A stretch of DNA of 64,000 nucleotides, taken from the NCBI GenBank assembly GCA_009599575.1, contig VWND01000011.1, positions 124,001 through 188,000 on the forward strand, given 5' to 3'. Of the stretch, positions 23,263 to 35,196 are shown piece after piece (the stretch's first letter is position 1; the number at the start of each line of letters is the position of its first letter). The notes below the pieces were generated by a model. It was not told the origin of the DNA and searched no databases. It was given only the letters and a program-made list of their open reading frames with translations. Source of the stretch: Blumeriella jaapii. Taxonomy: Eukaryota; Ascomycota; Leotiomycetes; Helotiales; Drepanopezizaceae. A program made the position numbers and the translations under genes.

Positions 23263-23619
23263 GTTATCCGGATGCAGACTAAAGTCCATGCATGGTCTTG
23301 TGAACGAGGATACGAACACAGACACCGAATCGCATCGCACCTGAGATCGGCGCACAGCGACCGAGAACCAGCTCGTAGGCAGCGACATCGGGACCGAGAC
23401 CAAGCATGCCAGTTTTTCCTTTTTCCCGTCGCCTTCCCGATTCCGATTCCGATTCCGATTCCGACTCCCGTTTCCATCTACTGCATGTCCAGGTTCGGTC
23501 GGATTCTGCTCGGTGAGGATTGGATTGCTTCAGGGACGTTGCAAATCAAGTCGTGGTGATGGAGAAAAATGCTCGAGGAGGGATTTCTAATTTTAGTCGG
23601 CGAAGAAAACGCACAGTAA

Positions 23620-23637
23620 CGTGATCATCTGATCACG
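23620..23637. promoter_or_regulatory. 18-bp palindrome CGTGATCATCTGATCACG overlapping CACGTG
   Basis: Perfect inverted repeat with a 2-base centre, the right arm running into TCACGTGAC. It could be a paired binding site for a dimeric regulator or a short hairpin. No gene starts nearby. Confidence 0.35.
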
Positions 23638-24066
23638 TGACACTATCGGCTCGAACTGTGCGTTCTAGACATCAGCGTAAGAGAAACCACGTTATCAAGT
23701 CTCGACCAGCCATCGCACAGTAATAGTATGCCGCACTTTTGGTCTTGGTGTTGCTGGAACCGAGGTCCGGCTTTGTAAGACGACGATGATAGAAACTGTG
23801 AATATGCGTGTGCCAGTGAAAGAGGCTAGTACGGGGAGAAAGAAGACTGGGGAAAGGGATGTGGTTTCTCGTGTTGGGTGGGTGCTGCCGTATTGTATTA
23901 TGCTTTTCTGTGCCGTACTGTACCATACAGTACAAATGTGGAGGTTGAGCTAAGTTTGAAGCGGGTACCGGTGAGTGGAGAGGTTGAGATATGTGTTGCA
24001 GATGGATGGAGGGACCTGAACCCAACAGCAGAGATTTGTTGTGTCTTGGAGCAGAAAAATTGTAGG

Positions 24067-24067
24067 T

Positions 24068-24099
<32 letters not shown>
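24067..24099. repeat. AGCA tetranucleotide repeat
   Basis: Eight consecutive copies. Confidence 0.85.
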
Positions 24100-24100
<1 letters not shown>

Positions 24101-24889
24101 TCCCTTTTTGCTGGACACTGTTTTTCAACCTCTATCTGGTCTTGAAAACACGGGCGGAGGAAAACCCTCGCCTTCTCAGACGAATGGCCTCTCTCTCTCT
24201 CAACTAAAAACAGTAGAAAAAGAATGAAGGAGTGAAAAAAGTTCAATCTTGGTCTCCTTCCCCGAGCACCAACAAAAGTGCGAAATCCCCAAACCCGGTG
24301 TAGAATGGGGAACCATTGCTCGGTCCCTATTGACTTCCATGCACATCTCGCCGACGATGCATCGCCACACACACACGCACCAGGCCGGACATTTTGCCGA
24401 AACGAGACCTGGATCCCACGATGCGATTCGACGGAGCAAAGTCCTAGCTTCGCACCGAGGCATGCAATGAGTGAGGCGAGGCGAGGTGAACTGCGGTGGA
24501 AGTTGTAATCAGAAGTGTATTCCACACTCCACACACGTGGAAGGGGTTTCGATTCATGGTGTTCTGTTCAGTCTCTCTATCTGGAAATGGTGGTGTTGAA
24601 TATAAGTATGTACTTTACTGTACTGTGTACAGAATGTGCTGCTCTAAAAGCAATGAATGCTTGGCTCCATCTCGGGTGATGAATATCATGTGACGGATAT
24701 CATGTGATCGACCGTTCCCATCACCCGTCAACTCACTGATTGGGTCGTCGATGTGGTGATACAGTCAGCACAGTACAGTACAGCATAGGACAGTACCAAC
24801 AGAAACCGCCAAGAGAAAAAGGAAGAAAAAAAGAAGGAGAAAAAAAAAAAAGAGATCGCCGGCGAGAAGCCGGCGGGCGCTGGGTAGAT

Positions 24890-24930
24890 GCAGACGCAGA
24901 TGCAGATGCAGACGCAGACGCAGACGCAGG
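24890..24930. repeat. GCAGAC/GCAGAT hexanucleotide repeat
   Basis: Seven alternating copies, preceded by a purine-rich A tract at 24810-24852. Confidence 0.75.
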
Positions 24931-25498
24931 TCGTGAGACGTGGGACTGGGTTTCCGTGGAACGACACGGTACTGTACCGTGGACGGTACTACCGCATGTA
25001 TGTGTATGTAGATGTCGGTGGTGGGTGGTGAGCGAGTCGATTCACGCCGATGAAGTCTGGCTGGCGAGGGGAAAGCGGGGGAGGGGGGAGAGATTAGCCG
25101 AGCTGCGCAGGTTACAGAAAGAATGAGGCCGAGTGAGCGCGGCGCGGGGCGTTCAGCCACGATGCTCGATGAGCTGAGAGGCGTTTTTCTCCTGCTCGGG
25201 CGCTGGATCATGATCATGCGTGGATCGCGTGGTGTGGGCCGGCGAGAGGGAGACTTGGGGCTTGGGAGAGGCGCTGGGGGTGACGTCGAGGTTGGTTCAG
25301 TGGGAGTAGGGCGGTAGTAGTAGTATGTGTGTATGTAGGTATGTATGTATGGATACGTAGGTATGTAGCGTAGGTCCTGTATGTGGTGTAAAGATGAGAT
25401 GTTCATGGGGTGCTCGGGCTGATGTGTTGTGAGTTGTACAGTAGGTACCTCTAAGGTAGGTAAAGCACGGGAGGTACTGTGTGACTCGGAAGATGCTC

Positions 25499-25749
25499 GA
25501 GCAGAGCAGAGCAGAGCAAAGCAAAGCAGAGCAAAGCAAAGCAGAGCAAAGCAAAGCAGAGCAAAGCAGAGCAAAGAAGAGCAGAGCAAAGCAGAGCAAA
25601 GCAAAGCAGAGCAGAGCAGAGCAAAGCAAAGCAGAGCAGAGCAGAGCAGAGCAGAGCAGAGCAGAGCAGAGCAGAGCAAAGCAAAGCAGAGCAGAGCCAC
25701 GCAACGCATCGCAAAACCAAACCAAAAATAAAGCAAAGCAGAGCAGAGC
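25499..25749. repeat. Pentanucleotide array (AGCAR)n, about 200-250 bp
   Basis: Around forty units of AGCAG or AGCAA, nearly uninterrupted from 25499 to about 25697 and then degenerating (CACGC, CATCGC, ACCAA) before a last short block at 25731-25749. Because 5 is not a multiple of 3 and stops are absent, it creates long spurious open frames on both strands. Confidence 0.93.
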
Positions 25750-25920
25750 TGGGTAGCAGCATTGCGGTTGTTGAACTCGTGCCCTCACGTGCCGGTCGGA
25801 TTTAAGTTCCAGCCAAGAGAAAGCATTTGAGATGTTCGACAGGTCTAGAAGCTCGTTTACTGCACATCGTCAGTCCGGAAATACTTAGCCTCTCGACACG
25901 GGCACTGTTACCAAAGCTTG

Positions 25921-25982
25921 TATACTGTACGTACAGTACTTACTGTGTACAGATATAGTACCGTACCGTACCGTACCGTACT
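25921..25982. repeat. GTAC-type palindromic tract with (TACCG)n
   Basis: A perfect 16-base palindrome TACTGTACGTACAGTA (25923-25938) is followed by ACTTACTGTGTAC and then four TACCG units. Confidence 0.8.
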
Positions 25983-27129
25983 CAAATCCACGGCGTGAAT
26001 CTAGCAAGCGTAGCCTTTTGACAGGTGTCACTCTAAAACCCGGGAGCAGGCGTACGATGTGCAGCACTTACTGTGATAGTACATACAGTACAGACAGGAC
26101 ATACAGTACAGCACAGTAGGGCCGAGCACACAGGACAGCATTCTCTCCCTCTCACGACTCATCCATCCCCCCACGACCCGTCACCTCTGAATCATAGCCT
26201 TTTCCTTTTTTTCTTATTCCTTTTTCTTCTACTACCTTTCTTTCCCTTTGACTTTCTCCCTTCTACCGTATAAAACTGTACCGACCCTCCCCCCTCTGCA
26301 CCCTTGCGGCCCTGCAGCGGATGGCGACCTGTGCCCGTGCCGCTCGGCTTTGGTTTGCCACGCTGCAGGACAGGATGGATGGTCGTCCGAGACGAGACGA
26401 GACACACGGTCACACAGTGTCGCGTTGGCGCGCGGGGAGATCTTCAGCTGGGGGAGGCGAGAGAATCGTGCACGCCGTGGTCGAAGGGGGTGAAAGTAAA
26501 GTCCGCACGCAAGGCCACGAACGAGACTTTGCCCCAGCCAGGGAGACGGGTTATGCGCCCTGGTACACACAGACTTCTACCGATACGAAGAAGTGTCTAT
26601 CGACGGTCTGCGCTTTCGGGGACAGCACCGTACACAGTATAGCATGGGCAGATGCGGCTGGGGGAACAGGCCGATCTTCCACAGATTCCCTTTTCACACG
26701 CTTTCCCACCGGTTACCGACTGATGACTTGCTGATGACTGGATGATGACTGGATGTTCGCAGTCAATGCCCAATTGGATGTGGTGTATTCTGTCGGTCAA
26801 AGGGTCCAAATGTGGTAAGCCAGGGTGATAAGCGTTATCCGACCGGACAGGACGGTTATGTACGGTACTGTTGACACTACAATACATATGTATAAATGTA
26901 CTATTAGAATACAGTATAGTACAGCACATATATCTGCACAAGATATAGACGGTACTGGAAGTGCATTTTACTGGAGATTCCGAAAGACCCTGAGATGTTA
27001 GATCGTCACCCGATTTCCCTTCTTCACGCTAGTGGCGGTAGCGGGGTCGCCCTTGCTGTATGAAAAATCCTGTCCTGTCCCGTCCTGTCCTGTCCTGTCG
27101 CACCCACGCGGGTCCTTTAGTGCGGCTGC

Positions 27130-27255
27130 TAGAACCCATTCCATTCCATCCATCCATCCCTCCATCCATCCCTCCCTCCCTCCATCCCTCCCTTCCATCT
27201 CTCCACCCGTCCACTCATCCACCCATCCATCCACCCATCCACTCGTCTACCCATC
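27130..27255. repeat. CATC/CCTC simple repeat
   Basis: Mixed CATC, CCTC and CACC units over about 120 bases. Confidence 0.8.
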
Positions 27256-28042
27256 CTGCCGCCTTCAACGTGGGACAACGTGCGAAAAGACACCAATCGT
27301 GAGAAGGGAGCCAATCACCGCATTCCCCAGCGTGCCATCCTCCCACCATCACGACAGAATGGAACGACGCCGGCGAGGGCCGCCATCCCACGGAGCGTGC
27401 CAAAGGTAAGGAGGATCGGGCAGGGGGACGGAACAAGACTTTCTTATCCATATGCACGCCACATGGACGGCAACGGCCCCCCCTGTTTTTTCGCGCATCG
27501 CGCGATACTTTCACTCACTCGGTCTGAGCTGCCCTCGCCCGGAGGAAGGTTATTTGCGGTGCGGTACGGTGCGGTACGGGACGGAGGATGGAACCGTCAG
27601 CACAGAACCTACCTACCGTCGCTGACGGCATTTTAGGTTGAGCTGAAGAGAGCCTCCACGCTGCTGCTAGTCCGCCAACCGAGATTTGCGTCTCCCACCC
27701 CGGACCCGAACTATGCATATACCTACATACACACATACCGTAGTACCTTCACGAAGAGCGCTAGACCCAGAGCAGGACACGCCGTCACTTTCGCCTCGCG
27801 CGACTGGTCCGTCACACCCACGATCCACGATGCTGGAAGAATGCCATGCCCACATCGTCGCGCACAGGCCGTGGGACTGCACCGTAGGCGGGAAGGCGGT
27901 TGGTTGATGAGCCCCTGGGGCCAGAGCGGCGCCGGGACAAGACCCTCCTTCTGTACATAGTGCGTTCCACGGAAATAAGGCGTCGCAGGCTTCCGATGCC
28001 GAACTTGGTACGGTAGAACGCGATACCGAGAAAGCGATACCG

Positions 28043-28168
28043 AGAAGAAAAGGGAGAAGAAAGTTAAGAAGAAGAAAAAAAACGAAGAAGAAGAAGAAGA
28101 AGAAAAGGAAGAAGAAGAAGAAGACGAAGAAGAAAAGAAAAAAAAAGAGAAGAAAAAGAAAGGAGAAA
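28043..28168. repeat. GAA/AAG purine tract
   Basis: Almost pure A/G for about 125 bases with many GAA triplets; the complementary strand reads as a false Phe-rich protein. Confidence 0.85.
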
Positions 28169-28429
28169 ACCAAAGCCAATGCTACAGATACCAGGCGATG
28201 TCGTACCCGGGAACAACACATTGGATGGTTGTGTACAGTACAGTACGAGTCCCGGAGGCCTCGTTGTCTCGAGAGCCTGGGCGAGAAAGATCTCTCTGCA
28301 GCAACCGCAGGCGATCGTGCACGCTGGCGCGACAAGCCACGATGCAGCCAGCATGCGCCGAGCGATTGCTTGAGGGATGCGGAGGATTGTCGGGCTGAAT
28401 GAGACATGGTCTGTCGTCAGTCGCGCGGG

Positions 28430-28660
28430 TGTACGGTACGGTACAGCACAGTACGGTACAGTAGCTCGGGATCGTATGTTTGTACTGTGTACACAGCAGT
28501 ACAGGATGTATGGATGCCCAGTCTCTGCTGTACACAGTACTGTACTGTACTGTACTTACAGTACAGTACAGGATGTAGCGTGCTGGATCGTTCTGTCAGG
28601 ACGATATACAGTACAGCACCGTGCCGTACTGTACTGTACTCTATCTAAGTTTCCTGGACC
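28430..28660. repeat. Cluster of GTAC-type tracts
   Basis: Densest such cluster in the window: GTACGGTACGG near 28431, GTACGGTACAGTA near 28451, a long (GTACT)n/(ACAGT)n run at 28536-28570 and GTACTGTACTGTACTC near 28625. A block of CACCG units (28735-28765) follows shortly after. Confidence 0.8.
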
Positions 28661-30646
28661 AAGCACGACCGACCGACCTCAGCTTACTTGAAGGATATCC
28701 AGCACTGCGTGATCTTCGATCTTCTGCTGCCGTACACCGCACCGCACCGCACCGCACCGCACCACCGTCACGACGGAGCGACCTACGGCCCTGTGCTGTG
28801 TGTGCTGTGCAGCGCGGGCGTCGTGCTGCATCGGCCGCGGCGTCGCTTAATTGTGCTGCATCCGGCCTAGGGGCAGGAGATGGAGCGGCGAAGGCAGCGG
28901 AGGGAGCGTGTCGCCGGACTGACAGTGTGTACACTGTACTGTACAGTACGTCCAGTCAGCCCGCGCCGTGCTATGGACACAACCGGGAGGTGGGAGCCCA
29001 AGAATACCTGGGATCGATGCAGCCGAGCGTTGCGTCAGGTCTCGTTCCCGCCAGTTCAGTGCGGTGGAGTGCGGTGGAGTGCAGCGGCGGCAGCAGCAGC
29101 AGCGCGTCCACTCTCAGCAGCAGCAGCAGCAGCAGCACCCACCACCACCACCACCACCACCCACGACCCCCCCCCCCCAACCCACTGGCCGGCCCCGTGC
29201 TCCGTGCCCCGTCCCCGGCCCACGGCCCCCCCCCACCGACCGGCCGATCCAAGCTTTTGGCCTCCGGCGCCGCGCCTGGCCCGGCCTGGGCTGGTCACGT
29301 CTGCCGTCTTGATTCGCCCGCTACAGATGCACGTGCCGGCTCGGCATGGCTGGGCGGTGGGGCCTGGGCCGGGGCCCGCACCAGTCACCTCGCCCGTGGG
29401 ACCGGCGCTACTGCCGCCGCGTGCAGCCGCGTGCAGCCGTCTGTCCCTGTGCGCCGGCCCTGGCCCCTGCCCCGGTCCCGGCCCCTGCCATCCCAGCCCA
29501 GCCCATCCCATCCCATCCCATCCCACCCCCCCCCCCCCCCATCCCTCCTCCACCTTCCCGACTCCTTCGACGGCCTGAAACTCTGAAGAAATGAGAGAAA
29601 GTGCCCTTTGGCCCCGGCCCCCGTGCCTTCCTTATCTTCTGCGCCTCTCGCCCTCTTCTGGCGCGTCGAAAGCTTCGCCGTTGCTCCGCGTCTCGCCGTC
29701 GCCCTCAGGTTGCCGCCGCGGTGGTGGTGGTGGTGGTTGTTGACGCTGTCGCTGTCGCTGTTGTTGACGCTGTCGCTGTTGTGGTCGCTGTCGCTGTTGT
29801 GGTCGTCGCCCTCGCCCTCGCCCTGCGCGACTCGAAACCGCCTGGACAGCCGCCGCCCGACATACCTGCCCCCTCGCGGGCCTGCTCATCTCCCGCCCGC
29901 GCTGCTCCCGCCTCTACTGGATGTGTGTCTGTCTGTACGGTACAGTACAGTCCCATACACACCTCCCGCGCACCACCAGACACACCAGACACCACACACC
30001 AGACGCACCTTCCGCACCCTACCGAACCACCGTACCTCCTCTCTGGCCTGACCGGCTGCTACTCGCCGCGCCCGCTGTCTCTCGCTCTCGCTCCATCCAC
30101 CCCGCGCTTTTCTTTCTCCCTCTCCCTCTCCCCCTCTCCCTCTCCCCCTCTCCCTCTCTCCAGCGGCACCGCCCGTCTGCACCGACCGACGACGCCGTCC
30201 CTCCATCCATCGACGCCCTGCCACACAAGACCGAGATCGATCAAACGATCAATCGATCATTCAATCAATCAATCGATCACTCAACATATCCATCAACCAA
30301 CCCATCCATCCATCCATCATCCTCGCCCTCTGCCGCCCCCAGCCGGATCGTCGCCCATCGCGCCTGCGCCTCCGATCCACCGCCGCGCGCGCGTTCGTGG
30401 CTTCCGTCCGTCAGTCGGGCCCGCGGCACTCCCGTTTGGTTTTGACTTTGGCCGCACCAAAAGGCAAAAGCTTGTCGGGACACACCCGACGTCGCAGGCA
30501 GCACCGCTCGCTCTTCGCGCCCCAAGGCCCTGTCGTGGGCAACGCGGTCAACGTCGACACCGGCTCATCTCCTCCTCCTCCTCCTCCTCCTCCTCCATCA
30601 TCACCACCACCATATTCTTGCGTCGCCGAAGCGCCACCCGCCCGCC

Positions 30647-32493
30647 ATGGCGTCGACCGTAGGCCGGATGCCGCCCTCCAGAAAGGATCCGCCCAGCATC
30701 GCGTCGTGCTCCCGCGTGACCTCGACCGGCCGGAAGCTCACCTACGAGCTGCGCGTCATCCAGCAGCCTGAACGGGCCCGAGCCTGTGGTTCAGGCGCGA
30801 AGTGTAGGATCCCCATGGGCCCCTTTCCCCCGCTGATGAACCACGATCGCTGATGTGTCCCCCAGCCTGTGCCGACCGACGACCGGTCGACCCGCCGCCC
30901 GTGGTCGAGCTGCGCATCTTCGAGGGCGTCGGCGAGGCCCGCGAGGACATCACCTTCGGCTACGGCGCCAACTTCTTCCTCTTCGCGACGTTGGAGGTCG
31001 CGCGCCCCATGGCCCACGGCCGCGTGCCCCAGACGTCGGCGCCCCAGATCCCCGTCCTCACGGGCATGCCCGTCTCGGGCATGGCCTACCTCGACCGCCC
31101 CAGCGAGGCGGGCTATTTCATCTTCCCGGACCTGTCGGTGCGCCACGAGGGGAGGTACCTGCTCAGCTTCAATCTCTACGAGGAGACGAAGGATGGGAAG
31201 GACCGCGACCCCGACGGCCCGGAAGCCAAGGGCCCGGGCCCGGCCCTGTCCGATCCCTCCTTCGACTGGCGGCTCGAGATCAAGTCCGACATGTTCACCG
31301 TCTTCAGCGCCAAGAAGTTCCCCGGCCTGACGGAGAGCACGTCGTTGAGCCGGACCGTGGCCGAGCAGGGCTGCCGCGTGCGCATCCGTCGCGACGTCCG
31401 CATGCGACGTCGGGACGGCAAGGGCGGCGGCGACGGCGACGCGCCCGAGGACGAGTATGCGGCCCGCGCCGCGCGCCGCTCCGTCGAGCGCGACGCCTTC
31501 ATCCGCTCGCGATCCGGCAGCCTCGACGGCCGACCGCCGATTGCGCCCTACCACGACGGCTATCCGTCCGCGTCGAAATCGCCCGCCGAGCCGCACGCCC
31601 TCCGTCCCGTCGGGGGCTACCTCAGCGGCGGCGGATTCGATCATCAGAACAGCGCGGGTCAGTTCGTCGCGCCGGCCCAGGCTCCCCCGGCGCCCCCGCC
31701 CCCGCAGCAGCCGCCGCCGCCGCCGCCGCATCACCATCCCCCGCCGCCGCCACCACCACCACCACAACACGCTCCGCCGCCAGGGTATCCACCGCCCGGC
31801 CCGCCTCCACAGGACCCACGCTACCCTCCGCCGCCGCCGCCCAGTCAACACTATGGCTACGACCGATCCCACCCGGCGCCCGCGTACCCCGCGGAGCCTC
31901 CGTTCCGGGAACGTGAGCTGTTGGAGCAGGCCGGATTCCGGCGAGGGTCCGAGACGAGTCTCCCCCCCCACTACCCTCCGGCGCCATATCCGGCACCCCC
32001 CAACGCGCCATATCACGGCGGGGATCCGTATCAGAGCCGGCCGCCGGTGCAAGCGTACGCCCCGCCACCCCCGCCGCCGCCTCCCCAGAGCCCGGCCGTT
32101 CCTCGCTTACCCCCGCTGAGAACCCTGAGCGAGAAGCCCGAGCCGCTCCACTCCTCCCCCACCACGCTCTCGTCCCTCACCCGGTACCCGCACAGCACGC
32201 GGAGCCCGCCCTCGTACGGCCAGTATCCTTCGCCGCCGCCTCTCGTCCCGTCTCTCGCGGCATCGTCGCCCCCCGCCGAACCCCAGCGCACGGGCTCGAA
32301 ACGATCTTTCGATGCGACCTTCAGCTCGTCTGCTATCACGCAACCGCTGCACAATGGCATGCGTCCCGGGAACGCGTACGGCGGCCCCGCGTTCGACGAG
32401 GACGATGAGGAGGATGAGTGCAACCCCCCCAAGATGTCGTACAAGCGTGCCGACGGGTCTGATTTCATCCGCACGCTGCCTGCGCAGGCCTAG
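30647..32493 (+). CDS. veA: Velvet regulator VeA
   Basis: Scaffold of the velvet complex (with VelB and LaeA) that links light to sexual development and secondary metabolism, shuttling between cytoplasm and nucleus. Exon 1 is 30647..30803 and exon 2 is 30866..32493 (62-bp intron, GTAGGA donor, phase 1), giving 594 residues. The velvet domain spans roughly residues 28-235: GRKLTYELRVIQQPERARACGSGAK is cut by the conserved intron and continues as CADRRPVDPPPVVELRIFE. Then come GMAYLDRPSEAGYFIFPDLS and SAKKFPGLTESTSLSR. The tail RVRIRRDVRMRRR (about 223-235) is the basic stretch typical of VeA rather than VelB or VosA. Residues about 320-400 and 450-470 are extreme Pro/His/Gln-rich repeats, then an acidic EDDEEDE segment ends the protein. 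GC-rich third positions are marked. An antisense open frame over this gene is a composition artefact. Confidence 0.95.
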
Positions 32494-33416
32494 CGTGCAT
32501 CGATACCTGATCCTTTCGGCGTTTGGCTTTCCCCGGCTTGCTTTTGTTCTACATATACCACATGGCGTTACTTGGTCTAGGGTCGCGATTTCCTTCCCTC
32601 CACCGTCTCACCAACCCGCACCGGCATCATGACGACTCTTGTTCCTCTCCTCCAGCCCATTGAGCCACGACCTTGCACGAAATGCGTACTTGACTGGCGC
32701 CACAGGACCGCGGTCCTACCTGCTTCGCACACATCTACGATCTTGCCTTGTTTTCTTTGCCTCCTCCTATCTAGAAAGGGTGGAGCGGGTGCGTCACTGC
32801 ACATTACCTGATTTCTTTTGTTGAAACATGGGTTGTTTTAGTTGTTGGGGGGCGAGGGGGGAGAGATGTGAGAGCACCTAGGAAAATGAAGCTGGGTGGA
32901 ACATCAATCTGTAGATAGGGCAACGTGGAACGTGGAACGTGGATTCTGAAGTGCGATTTTGTTCCCGCCACCAGTCGTGGAGAAAGGATGTGCGAGCGCG
33001 GACACGAGAGGAATGACCACGACCTGAATGTATTTGAGACTATCGGAATGAGAACTCGGGTTTGAGGAATTAATTCACTACACCTCTGTGGGTCTGAACT
33101 TGTCGGTCCGCACGGTCCGAGATGGCCGCGCGAGGCCAGCGGTTGTGGGTACGATCCATCTCCGACGGAGGTTTTCCCGCGGAGACTCCTCCGCTCCCAA
33201 GCTTGCCTCCCCACGTCCTGTACATACTACCGTACCGTACATACCGTAAGTACGTAAAGTACCTACCCAGACCGTAAGCACGTGCGCACAGCACACTACC
33301 CGCGAGAAGAAGGGTCGTCTCGCATCGCGACGCGCAACCGAGCGGGGGGATCTTTGATGTGATGCTATGCGATCGCTTGAGTGAGGGAGGGAGAGGGAGG
33401 AGGAGGGAGGGAGGAG

Positions 33417-33462
33417 TACTGCTACTGCTACTGCTACTGCTACTGCTACTGCTACTGCTGTA
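33417..33462. repeat. CTACTG hexanucleotide repeat
   Basis: Seven perfect copies directly before the TGTATATG array. Confidence 0.88.
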
Positions 33463-33470
33463 TTGTGGTA

Positions 33471-33651
33471 TGTGTGTGTGTGTGTGTGTATATGTGTATA
33501 TGTGTATATGTGTATATGTGTATATGTGTATATGTGTATATGTGTATATGTGTATATGTGTATATGTGTATATGTGTATATGTGTATATGTGTATATGTG
33601 TATATGTGTATATGTGTATACGTGTATGTGTGTATATGTGTATATGTATAC
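33471..33651. repeat. TGTATATG octanucleotide array, about 180 bp
   Basis: A TG run passes into about twenty copies of an 8-base unit, nearly perfect until 33618, then mixed GTATACGTGTATG. Alternating purine-pyrimidine throughout. Confidence 0.92.
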
Positions 33652-35031
33652 GCCGGTACCGAACCAACTCCTGCTCACCGCCAGCTTTGGACCAACAGAC
33701 ACGTTCCGCGATGACGATGGTGGATTCCCCTTCCCATCTGCGTGTGCTACCACAGTACTATGCTATGCTATGTACCTATGTATGCTATGTATGTATGCTA
33801 GCTACGCTATGCTTCGCGGAGGGACCCCTTCCTTCCTTCTTTCTACCGCTGCATCGGACGGAGAGCGGGGAGGAACCCCCCCCGGCTGGACCCGTTCGTG
33901 GTTTGGGACCTTCTCTCCGTCGTGGCCTTGGGGTTCCGTGTTTTCTTCCACCGGACCTACCTGCGTACCTACGTACGTACAGCACTGGCTCGGCGGAAGT
34001 CAACGGCGTCATCGCCATCGTCATCGTTCGCGATCTAGGTTTTTCTTTTCTTCTGTGACTGAAGCTGAAGAAGGCCGTGCTGATGGATGGATGGCTGGCT
34101 GGATTGCAAGGGAGATCCTGATCCGGAGTGGGTTGGCTCACAACAGCCAACGCAAGCAGACTCGGTGCTGTGGGACGCGCCGCCGCCGCGTCGCGTGCTT
34201 GTAACGCAAGAGGAGATGGATGAGGGATGATGGGTGATGGATCAGAAGGTCTGTCCTGCTCACGTTGCCGGCGCGGAGGTCTCGCGTGTGCACATGGACT
34301 GGCTGGCTGTGCTGGACATGAGCGGCATGCATGGTTGGTGTGTGTTGTTGTTGTGTTGTTGTTGTTGTTGCTGTTGCGGTTGCGGTTGTTGTTGTTTTCA
34401 CTATAGAAGATGAGCAGGTCTGGGAAGGCAGGCCGGGCGTTGCGTGGATGATCCAGGCTTGGTCTTTTGAAACCGTGACGCGGCTGCCAATGATCGGCCA
34501 TTCCGATGCTGTTGTTGTGGTGGTGGTCGTTGTTGTGGTCGTTGTTGTGGTCGTCCCTCGGTAAAGAGGCGGCGGTGGGCTTAAGGTTTAGCGCGCGCGA
34601 TGCCAGGCCCGCCGTTGCCATCCGCCCGACGCCTGACAACCGCGCGAACGAGATTCGCTCTCCCGCCCTCTTCCATGCACCTCTGACGCCGAGCTAAGGA
34701 GCAACTAACTACTGCACTTTGTTTCTCCAAATCTCGCGTTGCGTCTCCACGAAGAGCTACCTCCCCCGGCTTCGATTACAACAACTACTGCTGCTGCTGC
34801 TGCTACCGCTGCTCGCTTTCTCTGCCGTCCCTTTTCTCTTCTCTCTCTTCTCTCTTCTTTCTCTCTCTCCTTTCCCTCTCCTTCTTCCCTTTCGCAGATC
34901 GCCCGGCAATCGGTAGGAAAGTCAATTCAAGAGGTCGGCCCGGTGCGGATCGAAAGTCAACACGCCAGACAAGTCGAAAAGTTGGGGACATAACTTTGGC
35001 AGACGAGATTACGACCTGCCTGCTAAGAACG

Positions 35032-35057
35032 AAAAAAAAAAAAAAAAAAAAAAAAAA
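35032..35057. repeat. Poly-A tract (26 bases)
   Basis: Uninterrupted A run 140 bp upstream of the 35197 start codon; poly(dA) tracts often exclude nucleosomes in fungal promoters. Confidence 0.9.
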
Positions 35058-35196
35058 GGGAACGAAGAGGAAGACAAAAAAGGGGGACGTCGGCCTGGAC
35101 GGACGGACGACTGACAGACGACCCACGACACATTGCAACGAAGAAAAAGAGCCAGCAAATGATTCTCGGACGCGGAACTCACTAATTCTTTAATTC

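Larger units (their letters stand above)
21533..30646. other. 9.1-kb gene-poor, microsatellite-dense region upstream of veA
   Basis: No exon chain or family match was found on either strand. Long open frames here come from simple repeats, for example (AGCAR)n at 25.5 kb and (GAA)n at 28.1 kb. Contents include G-rich GGTGGGTGG arrays (22060-22160), TGTATG repeats, a 29-base poly-C and CCAG and GATTCC repeats. CACGTG palindromes, many GTAC-type tracts and C/G-rich low complexity (29100-29560) are also present. The last 1-2 kb should include the veA promoter and leader. Confidence 0.6.
32494..35196. other. Intergenic between veA and the disordered-protein gene
   Basis: 2.7 kb with no supportable gene. 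Contains GTAC-type tracts near 33225-33265, the CTACTG and TGTATATG arrays, several TTG runs (34340-34400, 34507-34556), CTG and CTCTCTTC tracts (34780-34880) and a 26-base poly-A. The part nearest 35197 is the presumed promoter. Confidence 0.55.

Noticed and set aside
24765..25736. 323-codon open frame on the minus strand
   Set aside because: Produced by the AGCAR array (repeated Leu-Cys-Ser-Ala) and flanking microsatellites.
25499..25749. CRISPR-like repeat array
   Set aside because: Units are 5 bases with no spacers, and the host is eukaryotic.
27667..28407. 246-codon minus-strand frame with a long Phe/Leu run resembling a membrane protein
   Set aside because: The hydrophobic stretch is simply the complement of the GAA/AAG tract at 28043-28168.
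30742..32052. 436-codon open frame on the minus strand
   Set aside because: Antisense to veA; Arg/Gly/Val-rich composition follows from the GC-rich third positions of veA and matches no family.
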